Below, piece by piece: positions 45,201 to 60,200 of a stretch of DNA of 64,000 nucleotides. The notes beneath the pieces were generated by a model. That model saw only the letters and a list, made by a program, of their open reading frames with translations. It made no database searches and was not told the origin of the DNA. The translations under genes and the position numbers were made by a program. This DNA is from JAZKFT01 sp040386335 (GTDB lineage Bacteria > Bacteroidota > Bacteroidia > Chitinophagales > Chitinophagaceae): contig JAZKFT010000006.1 in the NCBI GenBank assembly GCA_040386335.1, forward strand, positions 62,001 to 126,000, given 5' to 3'. Position 1 is the first letter of the stretch; each line of letters starts with the position of its first letter.

Positions 45201-48200
45201 GCTGCATTTAAAATCGGCGATGTGGTATATGGGGTGCCATTACATATTTGCCCTACGGTAGCTCTTTAGGATGATGCCTTTGTGGTAGACGACAAAACAA
45301 TTACCGATTCTTGGAAAATTGTGGCCCGAACCAGGCGGATCATTCAATAGGCAGTGCAGGATGGTCATTTTATCATATCCAAAACCATCGTCACTATCGA
45401 CCGGGGAGCCAGTATGATTTTTTGCAGGTTATTCAAGGGATACAACTTTAAGTTATCCGTAGCACTATCCGTAGTTAGATATTGCTTCATCGATTTTACT
45501 TTCTTTGCCCCTTCCAGTTGCAGGGCCATTTCTTTTGCAGTTGTTGTGTAGTTGATGGCAACCACCACGATTTGTTCATTGTTGGTAAAAGCTGAGAGCA
45601 TGATGTTTTGGGCCCTTTGAATTTCATTAAGCCCATCGCCTTCTGTCACCTTCAGGCGCTGCATACCCGGCCTGATAAAGCGGCTGAAATGACCCAATGC
45701 CCAAAGGTTCTTTGTGACGCTAAAATCGCCATCTGTATTGGCAGGATTGCTTTTTAATGCGAGCAGGTAATACCGTGTATTCGCATCTGCCCGGCCCGGT
45801 TCCCAGGAATTCCAGAATTGCCAGGCTGATGCATTGGCGATGGCCAGGTCGTGGTAGATTATTTTGGACAAGAACAGGGCACAATCCATTCCGCTTACCC
45901 TTCCTTTCTGGCCTTCGCGGTAGCCATCGCCGAGCATACTGTACTCCGATTGCCAAAAGGGCACCTGGTATTTTTCAGCCGTGTCTCTTAGCTTTTTCCT
46001 GACGGTTACGATAGCAGTATCTCCGGAATCGGTAAAATAACTATGACCTGCAAAGACCGGTTTCACATGCCTCAGATTTCCCATATAATTTTTACTAGCT
46101 GATGAATAAAACTGCTGGATCTGTTTGGCCGCGTGCCCATTGCCTTCATACAGCGCGGTGAGGGTAGCGGCCTCGGGCAAAAGTATTTTTGCAGATAATT
46201 TCCTGGCGGTTAAAGCACTGTCCAGGCATGCAGTTACCCGGTAAATATCCTTGTTCAGCCAGGGGCTTCCCTCCTGGTTCATCTGTCCGAATTTATTCGA
46301 CCAATCCCATTGTGGTTCATTTACCGGGCTGATATAATTAAAATGAATGCCATCTTTATCAAAATGCTGGATAACGGTTGCTAAAAAATCTGCATAAGCA
46401 CCATAACGGTCTTCACGCAGGTTGGTTTTAAAATCTTTTTCCAGCTTAAAGCCGAGGCCATTTTTGGTAAACTGTACCGGTGGTGTATTGCTGAAAGCAA
46501 TTAAGTTTTCTACGCCATAAGCGGCCGCTTTTTTTGTAAACCAGGTATAGCCCTGTTGTTTGCTCCAATCGTAACTGCCGTCCGGGGCAAGGAAACATTC
46601 CACGCGTTTTACCGGGTTGCTGATACCGCTGCTATCGCCCTGCTCAGTAGTGCCACCACCAATATTGAAACGCCATGCTGATAGCCCGATGCCCAATGGA
46701 TTGCCCGAGGAATCAAAACCTTTGCTAAAAAGCAATTCAGCCATCCGCTCTTTTTTCTCAGCAGCCCAATGTTTCCCGATACCTTCAGAAAACCAGGCCC
46801 CGGAAGCGCCGAAATTATCGACAGTTTGTACCTTTTTCTTTAAATCAATAGTAAATTGGATCGGTTGCCCAACGGTGATTTTTGAGAAAGAAAGTAAAAT
46901 GCCGATAAGCAAAAAAGCTTTCACCAGGTTTATCATATACTCGTTCTATTGGGTTGGTACAAGGTTCCATGAAAAGCAGGCTCCATCTTTCCTGTCGGGT
47001 CTCGTGCCCGGTGCATCTGCCGATGCGAGACTGCGGGCGCCGGGATCTGCAAACAGGTATCGATGCGTCGCCAGCGACATGAGCATCAAATCACCCTGGA
47101 GCATATCCTGCCATTGAAACAGGGATGCAGTTCCGCTTTCTTCTTTATTGATACGGACCTGGGACATGCCCCCGTCACCTTCAACCGTTACAAAGCCGCC
47201 AGTGGCAACTGACTGTAATGCAATTCGACCCTGCCCACGATCCAGCACCCGGAACTGAGGGGCTTTACCGGCGGCGAACCTGTCGCCTGCAGGCACTGGC
47301 CTCAGCGCATTGTTCCAGTTCACCAACACGGTGCTGTCTGCCAGCGAACTGAGGGTAATAATTTGGTTGTAGGGAATCGGACTTGTTAGTCCTTTGCTAC
47401 GCGGTTCATCTACGATAAAATCATTGAAGTCTGCAAAACCACCCGCTGCTCCCATCGTGTTGAAATTGAACAAGGCGTATCGGATACCCTGGAACGTGCG
47501 AAGCTGGTAAGGCATGATAACAGAATCCCCTAGCGGCAGAAAATCTTTTCCGTCAGTGCTATAACTGAACCGGGCTTTATCAGTATCGAAATTACAATAA
47601 GCCCTCAGCCATAGTTTTTTGTTGGATACCGTTGTGCTATCCGAACTTCCGTTCTGCTGGTTGAATGTTTTAATCAGCATATTGCTACCGCTTTTCCTGA
47701 TACTGATAGAGGCATACGGAAAATTGAGCAGTGCCAGCCCGGCGACATCACCGATTTTTAATCCGCCTGCGTCAATTTCAGTGGTGGCATAGGATTCCGG
47801 CCCGATAGCCCGTTGCGTAAGTGAGTTCCGGGCACTCCAAAAAGACGTGGCAGGCAGTGAATGCAGCCGGAGCCAGCCCCGGCGTTCCGCCAGGGAAAAT
47901 CTGGCACTATCAGGCACATGATTCCACTGCCATAGAGGTTGAAAAGTATTGGCTGAAAAATCATCTGAACGCTGGTAGGTTGCAATGGGTAGCGATGTGT
48001 GCCCCGTGTTTGGTTTGATCCAGGTCCGTGGCGAACGGGTAAGATTACCGGGCAGGCCAAAGTATGGCCATTTGTCTTTCCAGGTAACCGGCGACAGGCA
48101 GGTTACGCGCCCTACTGAGTTATAATCCATCATGCTCCACCCCCACCAATCACCGTTAGGTAATTGCACGATTCCGCCCTGGTGCATGGGCACACAACCC

Positions 48201-51200
48201 ACATAATTTGGGACCGGCGGAACCAGTTGAAACTTTCCGTTGCGTGTATCGCCAAGACGCCATCCTGTTCCTACACCCAGGTTTTCTTCGGCGCTCATCA
48301 CGTTTATTTCATAGGGCCCTTCCGGCTTATCGGCCCGAAGGCATACCTGGTAGCAAAGTGGGTCGTAGTTGGTATTGGTGATATAATACTTACCGTTTAT
48401 TTTATAGAAATGGCAGCCCTCTCCTGCCCCACTGCCCTTGGGTACAATGATTTTTTCAGTGCCGGGTTTTGCATCCATCAAATCATCAGTCAGTTCGGCC
48501 ATATGCAATTCCTGGTAGCCCCATATCACATACACTTTGCCATCATCGTCAAATAACACCGATAAATCGTGAAAGGATTTCTTCAGAGCCTTTTGTATCC
48601 AGGGGCCTTTCGGATTAGTGGCGGTAAAAAGTTGGGTGGTTTGCCCGTTTACATTGGTGAAAATGTAAAACATGCCCTTGTGGTAACGAATGGTGGGCGC
48701 CCATATTCCCTGCCCATAAATATCCTTCCCTTCCTGCAGGCGATAGGCAGGGCCGAAGTCCAGCTTGGGGCAGGCGTAGGTGAGAAACTCCCAATTCACG
48801 AGGTCTTTTGAATGCAGCACAGGTAGCCCCGGCATCGCATGCATCGTGGTGCCGGTGAGGTAATAATCCTTCCCTACCCGAATCAGGTCCGGATCGGAGA
48901 ATTCGTCATAGAACAGCGGATTCGTGAAAGTTCCGTTTCCATTGTCAGCGGTCCATGTTGGCGTTTTTGCTAATGGAGCTGTCTCATTTTCTGCTGGTTG
49001 TTTTTTCTTTGCAGTTTTTTCTTTTTGCGCATATGAAAACGTAGTACAAGCAATAACAAACCCGGCCATTAATACTTTTCTGTTTACGCTGTTCATTTTT
49101 ATCATACTAATGTTTCAGAGATGTTCAATCTTCATTTGTTTTTAAAAAAGATTTGGTACAGCGCAAAATGCCAGGTTATTTGCTTTTGCCTGCTACAAAA
49201 AGATAATTCCCGGAACCGACTTCCATTATCACCCTGCCATCCTCAATTTTTTTAACCCTGATGCCTTTTGCCTTCGACAATGGCTGGCCGCTTTCCCTCA
49301 CGGCACTTGCAGCTGCAGCCGGAATATAGACTGTCGCCGACGTGTTGGCCGGAACTGAAAGTTGTAATGAAAACTGCGGCTGCCCCTGCTTCCATTCAAC
49401 CGATATAGGACCACTGGCGGAATGATAAGAACTTTTCACCCATTTTAAATCACCAACAACAGCGGGCCTGATGACGATCTTTTGAAAACCAGGCCCGGTC
49501 TCATCAGGCCCGATACCGGCAAGGTCATTAAAAAACCATTCATTGATTTGTCCCGACATGAAATGGTTTTGTGAACCAAAACTACCCACACCGGCATCCC
49601 ATTTTTCGGTGAGGCTGGTGGCGCCCATTTTTAGCTGGTAACCATACCCAGGCCTTTCGCTTTGGTTGTTCATATCGTACACCACATCGGAGTGCCCGCC
49701 ATCAGATAAGCTTCTTAGCAAAAACCGGTATCCAACTTCGCCGGAAGTAAAACTATTGTTGCGCTGCCGGATATCGCTAACTAATTTTTGCAGCAATTGC
49801 TGACGATTTTCCGGTGCAACTAAATTGAAAAATAGCGGCATAGCGCATGTCGTATTGGATCCGGTGGCATAGTTGTTCTTATCAGTATTGTAAAAGGTTT
49901 TATTAAATGCTTCGCGGATGGTTGCCTGCTTTTGGGCGAATCGTGCTGCGTCTTCTTTCTTACCCAGGATGCCGGCAATTTTGCCCATAATCTCATAGTC
50001 GTAATAGTAAATGGCCGTAGCGGTAAAAGCGGTTGGTGTAAGCTGTGAACCCCAGGCTGGTTTTGGGCCTATATCGTACCAGTCGCCAAGGCCAATGGTT
50101 ACAATATTATCTTTTGTCGCTCCGTCAAGAAAAGAAAGATATCGCTTCATGCGATCGTAATAACGGCTCATTAGCGTTACGTCACCCGAAAACAAATACT
50201 GCTGCCAGGGAACGATGATAAATGAACTGCCCCATTCAGGTGAATTACGAAAACCGTTCTTCTCCCAATCAGCACCTGCATGAAAAAACTCTGGTGCTAT
50301 ATTCGGTATTAATCCATTGTCCAGCTGGGCATCCGCCATATCATTCAAGGCCTTGGTAAAAAAACTGTTAAGGTTGAAGTTGTAGCGCAGCGACGGGCCG
50401 TTAAGATGGTATTGTTCCAGCCAGGGCATTTTTTCGCGGTGCGGGCAATCGGTCAGCACGCTCATCATATTGCTGCGCTGCGCCCAGCGGACAAGCGCGT
50501 AAATTCGGTTGAACAAGTCATTGGAACATTCAAATTTCCCTGCCGGATCTGCGGTGCCATGCACTACCACGCCGGTAAGTTTATCAATCGCAGGTAAAGT
50601 TGTATCCCCCGGTGCCGGAAAAAGTTCCACCTGTAAATACCTGCCACCCTGGTAAAAGAATTTGGGGAAATAGCTGGCTCTGCCATCTTCACCCAGCGTG
50701 TATTGCCACCATGCCGGTTTTACGCCATCCTGCGTGGCAGAGCTGCGGTCAACCGTACCGTCTTGCTTTAATAATTCAGCAGGAATGATCCGTATAAATG
50801 CACCTTTTTTACCATTGATTGTTACCTGGGGCATGACCGATGCATTCTGGCCGAGGTCGTACATCAAAGTAGCCGGCTTTAGACGGGTAATTTTTACAGG
50901 CTCCAGTTTTTGAATGGCTTTAATGGGCGGCGCTGAGCAGGAAAGTCCCTTTAGCATCGCAGCGTTTGTCGTTTCGATAGCATTGGCCCATTGGGTGACT
51001 GGTTTGAAGTAAGGCAGGTTCCAGCCTGCGGGTTCCAACCGGGCATCGTAGTCTTCTCCGCCATATAGGTTCATATAAGTAACCGGACCAGGGGCAGCCT
51101 GCCAGCTGTCATCGGTTGTAACAAATTTTATGGAGCTGTCAGCGTACTCCAAACGCAAGTGTACAATGGCTTTTACCTGACCATAGGTATTCAGCATTTT

Positions 51201-54200
51201 TACAAATCGAACCGAATCTGGCAGAATGTTATATACGCCATTACTTACAATTAACCCTATAGCATTATAACCCTGTCTAATCATCTCAGTTACATCGTAG
51301 GTATCGTACAACACCGTTTTGTCGTAAGATGACCATCCGCCGGCTATCAGATCGTCCCCTACTTTTTTGCCATTGATGGAGAGTTCGTAACTGCCAAGGC
51401 CAGCCACATGTACCACAGCCCGTGTCAGTTTTGAAGTGTTTGTAAATTCCTTACGCAGCAACATGGATGAAAAATTTGGATCACCTGGTTTTGGCATGTT
51501 AACCCAGGTGGAGGCCTTGTTGCGGTGGGCTGTAAAGTCTGTTTTAAGCGGCTCTATTACCGGTGCATATTTTTCAGCCCCAGTGGCTGAAATCCATTTG
51601 GCCTGCCAGTCGCTTTGTTCCATCAGCCCCATCGTCCATTGTGCGGGCTGGCTCCAATTACTAACAGTGCCTTTTTCATCCCATATCCGTACTTTCCACC
51701 AATAGGTTTTGCTGGAGATTAGTTCTTGTCCCCCATATGGTATTTGCAACATATTGGCTGACGCCAGCTTGCCGGAATTCCACTGGTCACCTTTATTTTT
51801 TTTCAAAATTTCCGGTGAAGTAGCCACCAATACCTGGTATGCAGTTTGCCGCATGGCTTTCCTTTTCGTTTCCGTTTGAATGTTCCAGCCGAGATCAGGA
51901 TTTTGGACATCAATTCCAAACGGATTTTCCCAAAAATTACAGCGAAGATTTACCGGTATTGCGGTGCTGATTTGCGCTTGGATGAGGAGCGGAAGCATAC
52001 TGCACGAAAACAGTATTATTTTAAAAAATTTCATGGTTTAAATATCGCTTTCATTTTGTCAAGTCATTGTTCCTCCACGATCTTAAAACCCCAGGCCTCC
52101 AGTTCCAGGGACGTATTTTTATCAATGTTTTGGCCGGAAAGCAATTTCTTGCCTCCGGCAAATGGATAGTACCAAATTACTCCCTTGACATCATTTCCCT
52201 GTACGAACTTCATGCGCCCTTATATGCCCTTATATTCCTTATATGGTTAGAAAATAAATACGACTACCACAATGCAACAAACAAAAGCAATTTGTTAGTT
52301 GAATAAGATTTTAGACTAACCATATAAGTAATATAAGGGCATATAAGTTCCTACATTGCTCATATTTAATAACAATCACTCCTAGTTACTAAACAACTGT
52401 ATGCGTTTTACCTGGAAGTAACTCCCGGGATTACCGTTGCCCACCACATTTCCCAGGAAGCCGATAGACACTACCTGCGGCGTAGCAAGGGTAAATGTAA
52501 AACTGCGGGTATCGGTGGCGCTTGGGCCAGTAGTGCCGGTAACTGCTCCATTATACAGGCCCACATAGCCGAGTGCAGTGGATAAATTGGCCAGTACAGG
52601 AATACCGCTGCCACCTGCAGCCGCTATGCAATAAACAGTAGAATTGGCCTGTATCTCCGAGTATTCATCGAAAGAAACAGTATAACTGCCTGCGGGCAAT
52701 GGAGCCGATGTGGCCTGGTACAATATACCGTTTACAACCGGCGTATTACCCCAGGTTTCCCAGTTAATAACGCCGCCTGCATCTGATGAGTATCCTCCAT
52801 TAATGCCACCCTTATTTTTAGCAGCAGCATTGGTATTCCATGGGGCGCCCAGTGTTCCCCACCGGCCATCGAAAGTGGCACGTGCAAAACCAGGTCCTGT
52901 ATTGGCCAGGTAAAGACTGGTTACATCCGCCTTTACATTTCTGTTTTGGGCTGTCGCATAAAATGTGTCGATAGTGGTAGGTGTAGGCAAATATTTTGTT
53001 CGCAGCGAAATAGTCGTTCCTGCCTTTAACCCGGCAAAAGTCGTGACTGCCTGGCCAACCGGAACGAACAACGAATCCGGGGCGTTGGTGGTGCGGGTAA
53101 AGCGTACCCAGGTGCCTTTGGCGCCGGTAGTGGTATCAAATGCATCCCACGTGATAATGGTGTTGCCGCTGGTTTGCAACTCGGCGGTAGCTACCGGGCG
53201 ATTGGTGAGGGTAGCTTCATACTTGGGGCCATAAGCCGTGCCGTTGGCGTTTACAATCACGGATCCATTACCTGCGGCATCAAAGTTTTGTATTTTAAAA
53301 TTGATAATACCTTCGGGCACGTTCACGATCTTGCTAAATGTATCGATGCCGCTGGTTTTTACAATGGCGTACATGATAGAATCCGCCCCACTATTCCAGG
53401 TGATTTTTGTTTTTGTTATTTTAGGATCTGCAGGTAGCAGGCCATTTATTTTTACCCGCAACCTTCCGGGAAATATTTTTACCGAATCCATTTTCCCTGT
53501 GTACAGGGTTTCGCCGGCGGCGGTATATTGTTTGTACTCATCCCATTTGGAGCAGGATAGCAAAACCAATACAGCCAGCAAAAGAGAAAAGATGACAGGT
53601 GTTTTTTTCATGATGATTATTTTGAAAGTAACCGTAACAGGGCTTTGCAAGCATCTGATTTCGGTTACCGGTTTTTAAGTTTAACGGGGATCTCCATACA
53701 CAGCTAATTCATTAATGCTTTGGCTGGTGCCGCCGGCAAAATTCTCCAGGCAGCGGATGCGTATATACCGCACTTTGGGCGCCGATACGTCTGCCTCCCA
53801 GCTATACCCGGCTGCAGCCGTTGTTTGGTCTATTGAATTATCGTTGCCATATGGCAGGCCCGAGGGCTTGGTAATTGTGTAGGTACCGAGCAGCGTCCAC
53901 GAGGCATCCAGCGCACCATTCAGGTTTGGACTTGCAGACCCATAGATTTCAAAGCGCCGCATGGTAGTAAGGTAGTACCAAAGGTTTCCCTCGGGAAATG
54001 GGCGTATATACACCCGGCTTATTTTGGCCAGCACCCCGGTGTTGAATGTAATCATGTGAGGGCCTGCGCCGCCGGCAACCTGGTTTGTAAAGCTTGTATA
54101 AGGCCAGCCAAAACGGTTATCCCAGGCATATACCAGGGCAGCGCCATTGGTCACCTGTGGCGCATCGTTGGGCAGCGCAAAAGCACTGTAGTTTGTTTTG

Positions 54201-57200
54201 GGCAGCAGGGTTTCGTACAATGGCTTGATCGTTTTGTACAGGGTATCGGTCTTATTCCCCCAGCGATCTTTCACCAGGAATCCATACACAAATTCCAACG
54301 TATCCAGCCCTCTTACCTTTGATAAAATGCTATCAGTATTCGTGTAAACACTTTTATCGTTGTCGGCTTCAAACTCGTTAAATACATTCTTCTTTAAAAC
54401 GATAATTGACACATTGGCCTTGGTGGCGTTTACAGCGGTAAGGTTGTACCCGCCAAATGCATTCAGCACCTGGATGCTTCGGAACACCTGGAAAATAGGA
54501 GAAATCAGCGGTCGTATTTTTACTACCACCGGGGCCGATTCGATATTAGACCGGCTTACTGAAATAATTTTTACTTCATGCTCCAGCGTATCGGCGAAAC
54601 CTTCTACCAACAACGTGTTTCCATAGTACGACGATTTTGCTTCATATTGTTGGCCAGTAGTAATGGTGTACACTGCCTTTACATACAGCAACCGTGAATC
54701 ATTGGGCAAAGTGTAGCTAATCGTGGCATTACCATTACCATTGACCACTTTCAGGGCGGTTACCTGGGCGGGAACGGTTGGATCATTTTCAATGGGTTCG
54801 TGCGATTCCAGATCCTTTTTACAGGAATGGAAAAGAAGTACAATAACCAGCAGGGTGGCAATATTTTTTATCATCAGTTTCATGTAACAAGTTTTTTGAG
54901 TTTGTGTATTCATCATTACCATCCCAGGTTTTCTACCAGGCGTGGATTGCGGCGTGTATCATAATTGCCAATTGGCCAGAAATAATCACGCGGTGCCACA
55001 AAACGCTGGCCCAGCACAAAACGCTCGGTGTAGTAAGCATTATCAGTTTTGCCCTGTATGCTCCAGCCGGTAATGTCTTTATTGAGTTCATCGGCTGCTT
55101 CTTTCCAGCGTTTTAAATCCCAAAGGCGTTGGCCTTCAAACATTAACTCTATAGTACGTTCGCGGTGAATGATCGCCCGCAAACCGGCCTGTGTGGTGTA
55201 CTTGCCAGGGTTGCTGGAGTAGGCGGTCCAGGAAGCAGCAACACCTTGTAAACCGGCACGGCTCCGCACTTTATCCAGGTATTGGATGGCAGTCGCCGAT
55301 CCACCTGTTACTTCATTTTCAGCTTCAGCATAGAGCAGGTACAGGTCGGCCATCCTTACCTCGGGCCAGGGGTATTGGCGCCATACGGGTGCACCGATGC
55401 CGCGGGTGGTAGATTCCCAGCTCACCAGTTTTTTTATAAAATACCCAGTTTCGCTCCAGTAGGTTACCGAACCAAAACCTGCACTCTGGCTGTTTTTGGC
55501 TTTGAGGTAAAAAGTAGCCTGGTCGCTGCCCGTATTATTACCATCTTTCATGTACCAGATACCTCCGTCAAAACCCAGGTCGGCATAGAAACGGGGCTCG
55601 CGGTCGAAATTGAGGCGGGCCGTAGTAAAGCCGGTTTCAATATTAAACCGTTCGGCAGTGACCGCTGTTCGCAATTGATCGTAGCCGTTAAAATTGAGGG
55701 TTTTATCTTCTTCAATAGGAACGCCGTTCTTCGAATAAAATAGTTTAGCCATTTTAATGGGTGGCGACCAGGCACCCTGTAATGCAAAGCGGCTGGTATT
55801 GCTACCCCGCTCAGTAGGCGGCATACATAATGCTTCGTTTACAAAATAAGATTGCGCATTACCCCACACACATTCTTCACCCCAGCGCTGGGTAATGGCA
55901 TTGCGAATGCTTAATTGTGTTTTAGTGGTATCGCTTAACCCATAGATATCGTTGGTGTAACGGTATAGCGCAAATCCATTCATCTCGGCTGATTCCACTG
56001 CAGCCTTTGCTGCATCACGTGCCTTTACCCATTTGGTGGCATCAAAAGCAGGGTTAAAAAGTGCAACGCCTTCTTTATCCTTAAAACCTGCATAATCCGG
56101 GTTGCCATTAAAAAGAGGGCTTGCAGCCATTACCAATAAACGGGCTTTTATAGCAAGGGCAATGGGTTTTGTAGCCCTTCCCAGTTCATTATTGAGGTTG
56201 GTGATACGGTCTGGCAGGCGGGAGGCGGCGCTATCCAGCCAGCCCGAGATGGTATTGACACATTCGTCTACCGGTGCCCTTTTCACATATGAACTTGTGA
56301 GATCGGCATCAACCGCTACGTTTTGATTAATAATTGGGATAGGGCCATACATCCGCAACATGTAAAAGTGGTAATAAGCTTTTAGAAACAGTCCCTCGCC
56401 TATCCAGCGTGAACGCTCGGCGTCAGAAATGTCGGGCACCCTTGACATGTCGCCCATGTTTTCCAAAAAAATATTGCAGTTACGGATGGCGTTCCAGATA
56501 CGGAGGTAATTAAAGCGTCCGTCGCCGCCTTTAAGATTTCCCTGCCATTCATTAAAGAGCGGGTCGCTTACATTTTGCTGGCCCTGCGCAATACGGAAAG
56601 CCGGGTGCCATGTATTTTGTTCGGCCTGCGGATACCAGATTTCGTCGCCGGTAGTAAGGGCGGCATTAAACCAGCCATCGCCATTCCGGGGCATATACGA
56701 GTAGCAGGTAAACAGGTATTTCTCGGCCTCTACCCGCAGCTTGAATGCATTGTCAATGGTGGAAATATTGTCTGGAACTACATCCAGGTATTTTTTGCAA
56801 GAGCTAAAGCTACCTGCCAGCAGGAGTACCAGTAAGGCATACCTGGCTGCCGCTGATTGTATTTGAATGATTGTTTTCATATTTATGAGCTGTCGCTGTG
56901 TTTTATTATTATGGTTGAAAATGCAACTTCAGTTAAAAATTAAGTTGTGCACCAATGCTGTACACGGACTGAATGGGGTAACCAAGTCCATTGCCACCCA
57001 TTTCCACATCCCAAAGCTTGAAGCTGCTGAGGAGAAACAGGTTGGTGGCCGACATGTAAATACGGGTGCCTTTCAATTTCAATGCATTGATGCTGGGGAT
57101 GGTGTAACCCAAATCCACACTTTTCAGGCGTAGGAAATCGCCCTTACGCATCCACCATGTTGAAACTGCATTATTAGATCCAATGACGGTGGTACCGCTG

Positions 57201-60200
57201 AAGCGTGGCCAAAATGCATAAGGATTTTGGTTGTCTTCCGACCAATGGTCGTCTGCCACAACTTTCAATAGATTATTCTGATAACCGCCATTGGTAAAGA
57301 ACGGAGCTATGTTGGCGGGATTCACGAAGAATGAAGAACGTGCTGAACCCTGGAAATAAAAGCTAAAGTCAAAATTTTTAATCCCCATGGAAGCACCAAA
57401 ACCATAGATAATTTCAGGTTGCTGCGGGTAACCAACCGGCACCATATCGTCGTTATTGATCAGGCCGTCTCCGTTGATGTCTTTATACTTTATGTCGCCA
57501 CCTCTCAATGTATTGTCGCCAAACTGTACCGGGGAATTTGTTACTTCTTTGCCATCTATAAACAGGCGTTCAGCTATCAGCCCCCAGGTTTGGGAAATGG
57601 AATGGTTTAATCTTGACAGGTAAGCAATACTGGCAGGATAGGTTATTTGATCAACTACTTTGATCTTGCTGGTAGCATAAGTAAAAGTACCCCGAACATT
57701 GACCCAGGAGCGCCGGCCCAGTGAATGCTGGTAGTTGGCTGCTATATCGATACCCTGCGTCTCCACTTTTCCATAATTGGCAAAGGGGATAGCGGCAAAA
57801 CCAGCAGCAGATTCCGCGGTGGACTTAGGCTGTAATATGTTCGAACGCCACTGCTTGTATACATCCACAGTCAGGTTAAAGTCACGGAACATTTTCAAAT
57901 CCATACCCAGGTTGAGCGACCGGGATCTTTCCCAGGTGATATCGTTATTGGCATAGCGGGAAATAGAAACACCCGGCCTGTAGTACGTGGCAACGCCATC
58001 GTTGCGGCCGAAGGAAGTGCCGAAACCGCCATCGTTCAGGTTTACATTTGACAGGTAAAAAAACCGGTCATTAATATTACCAATCTGGTCGTTTCCTACC
58101 AGGCCGTAAGTAGCCCTGAACTTAAGATCGTTTACTACACCTTTCAGTGGTTCAAAAAACTTTTCATTGGAAATACGGTAGCCGACACCCGCAGACGGGA
58201 AGAAGCCAAAGCGGTTATTTTGGGCAAAACGTTCTGAGCCATTGTACCCGAAGTTAAATTCGGCCAGGTAGCGGTTGTCGTAACCATAAGTGAAGCGGCC
58301 GGACAAGGTTTGGTTACGCTGCGGCAGCGATGCAGTGACACTGCCGTTGTTGCCTGTTTCGTAGTTCGAAGCCACCGCGATGATGGTGCCACCTACGGTG
58401 CTTTTCCCAAAATTGTGGTTATATCCAAGGGTACTTTCAATCCAAAAACGGGAGTCTACCACCTTGTTGCCCTCGCTATAGTTAAGATATTCGGTACCCA
58501 CCAGGCCTACAGAGGTCGGTCCTCCATCATTCAACACCTGCAGGTTGTACTGTTGGGTGGTAGGGTCCACCTGGGCGGTGTAGTAAAAAGGATTATAATT
58601 CCTGTTAACGGTGTAAAAAGAATACCGGCGCAGGTAACCCATGGTGCGGAAGCTGAGGCCGGGCAAAATGAAGTTCAGATTTTGCTTTAATTCAATTTGT
58701 GGCTGAATATTGGAGGTTTTGTACACCGAATACCCCTTCACCATTTCAGCATACGGATTTACATACAGCGTGCTGGTAACGCCACCACTATTCACCACCT
58801 GCGCCGAACCAAATAACGGATGTTCGATATACGGCAGTTTCGACTGCGGAAATACCGCAGGAAATGCTACCGGGTTGGACCAGAGTGCATTGTTGAAGGT
58901 TGCAGCACCGCCACCAATCGGGCCGGTATAGTCATCAAACTGGCCATACATCCTGATAATCAGTTCCGTCGTAGGCGTAAGGTTCAGGTTTACGTTGGTT
59001 CGGATGGAATAATTCTTCAGCTTGATATTGCTGTTGAAATCGTTGATGGGATTTACCCTTAACACGCCGTTATCCTGGTTGTAAGTGCCGGCGATATAGT
59101 ACCGGGTTTTGCTATTGCCGCCATTAACGTTCAGGTTATAGCCCTGGTTGAGGGTATATTTTTTTATCAGTTGTTCTACCCAGTTGTTGTTTGGGTACAA
59201 AAACGGATCGTCGCCGGCAATCGTGTGATTGATCTTATTCTGACTGTAAGGTTGTATAGCCAATGGCGACCTGGTGACGGCCGCTTCGTTGGCCAACCTC
59301 ATATAGGTGATATTGTCCGCGAAATTGAAATTTTTGGTGTTGGATGATACCCGGCTTTCGGCGCGGAAATAGAACTTGGCCGGTCCATCTTTTCCCGTGC
59401 GGGTATTTACCAGCACTACACCATTGGCACCACGGGCACCATATACAGAAGCTGCGGCAGCATCTTTGAGTACCGAAAAATCAGCAATATCGTCTGGCTG
59501 CAGGCGGGCCAGGTCGATGCTGGACGATTCCACGCCGTCAATCAAAATGAGTGGATCCTGTTTACCGGTACCAAAAGTGGAAAGACCGCGGATATAGAAA
59601 GCCGAGTTATCGCTTCCCAGGCCGGGTTCACCGCTTCGCTGAAATGAAATCATGCCCGGGATACGACCAGCGAGCGTGTTTGTAAGGTTACCGGTCGGGC
59701 CCTTTAGCTCCTTTACATCTATGGTAGTGATGGAACTTACGGCGCTGCCTTTCTTTTGGGTACCACCAAAACCAGTAATGATCACAGCGTCCAAAGCGCC
59801 CAGTGTTATTTTCATTAATGCATTTACGGTGCTGTGCCCATTAATCGCAATTTCCTGGGGTTCATATCCTACCACGGAGAACACCAGCGTTCCGTTGGCA
59901 GGAACCTTAATGGTATACCGGCCGTTCTGGTCGCTTTTCACCGCCCTTTTTGCATCTCCTTTTAGCTGGATCGTGGCACTTTCAAGCACCGAAGAGTCGG
60001 AGCTTACCTTACCCGAAACGGTAATTTCATTGGTTTGGGAAAAGCCAGCCAGGTAAAAGCAGCTAAGCATCGCAAGGGCAATCAATCGCATGGGTCGGAC
60101 GATCAATCGTAATTTCTGTTTCATAAGCAATCGGTTTATATATGGTATGGAAATAAAAGGCGGGCAGGTGTCAGTTGCTTTCCACAACTTTTTTTTACCT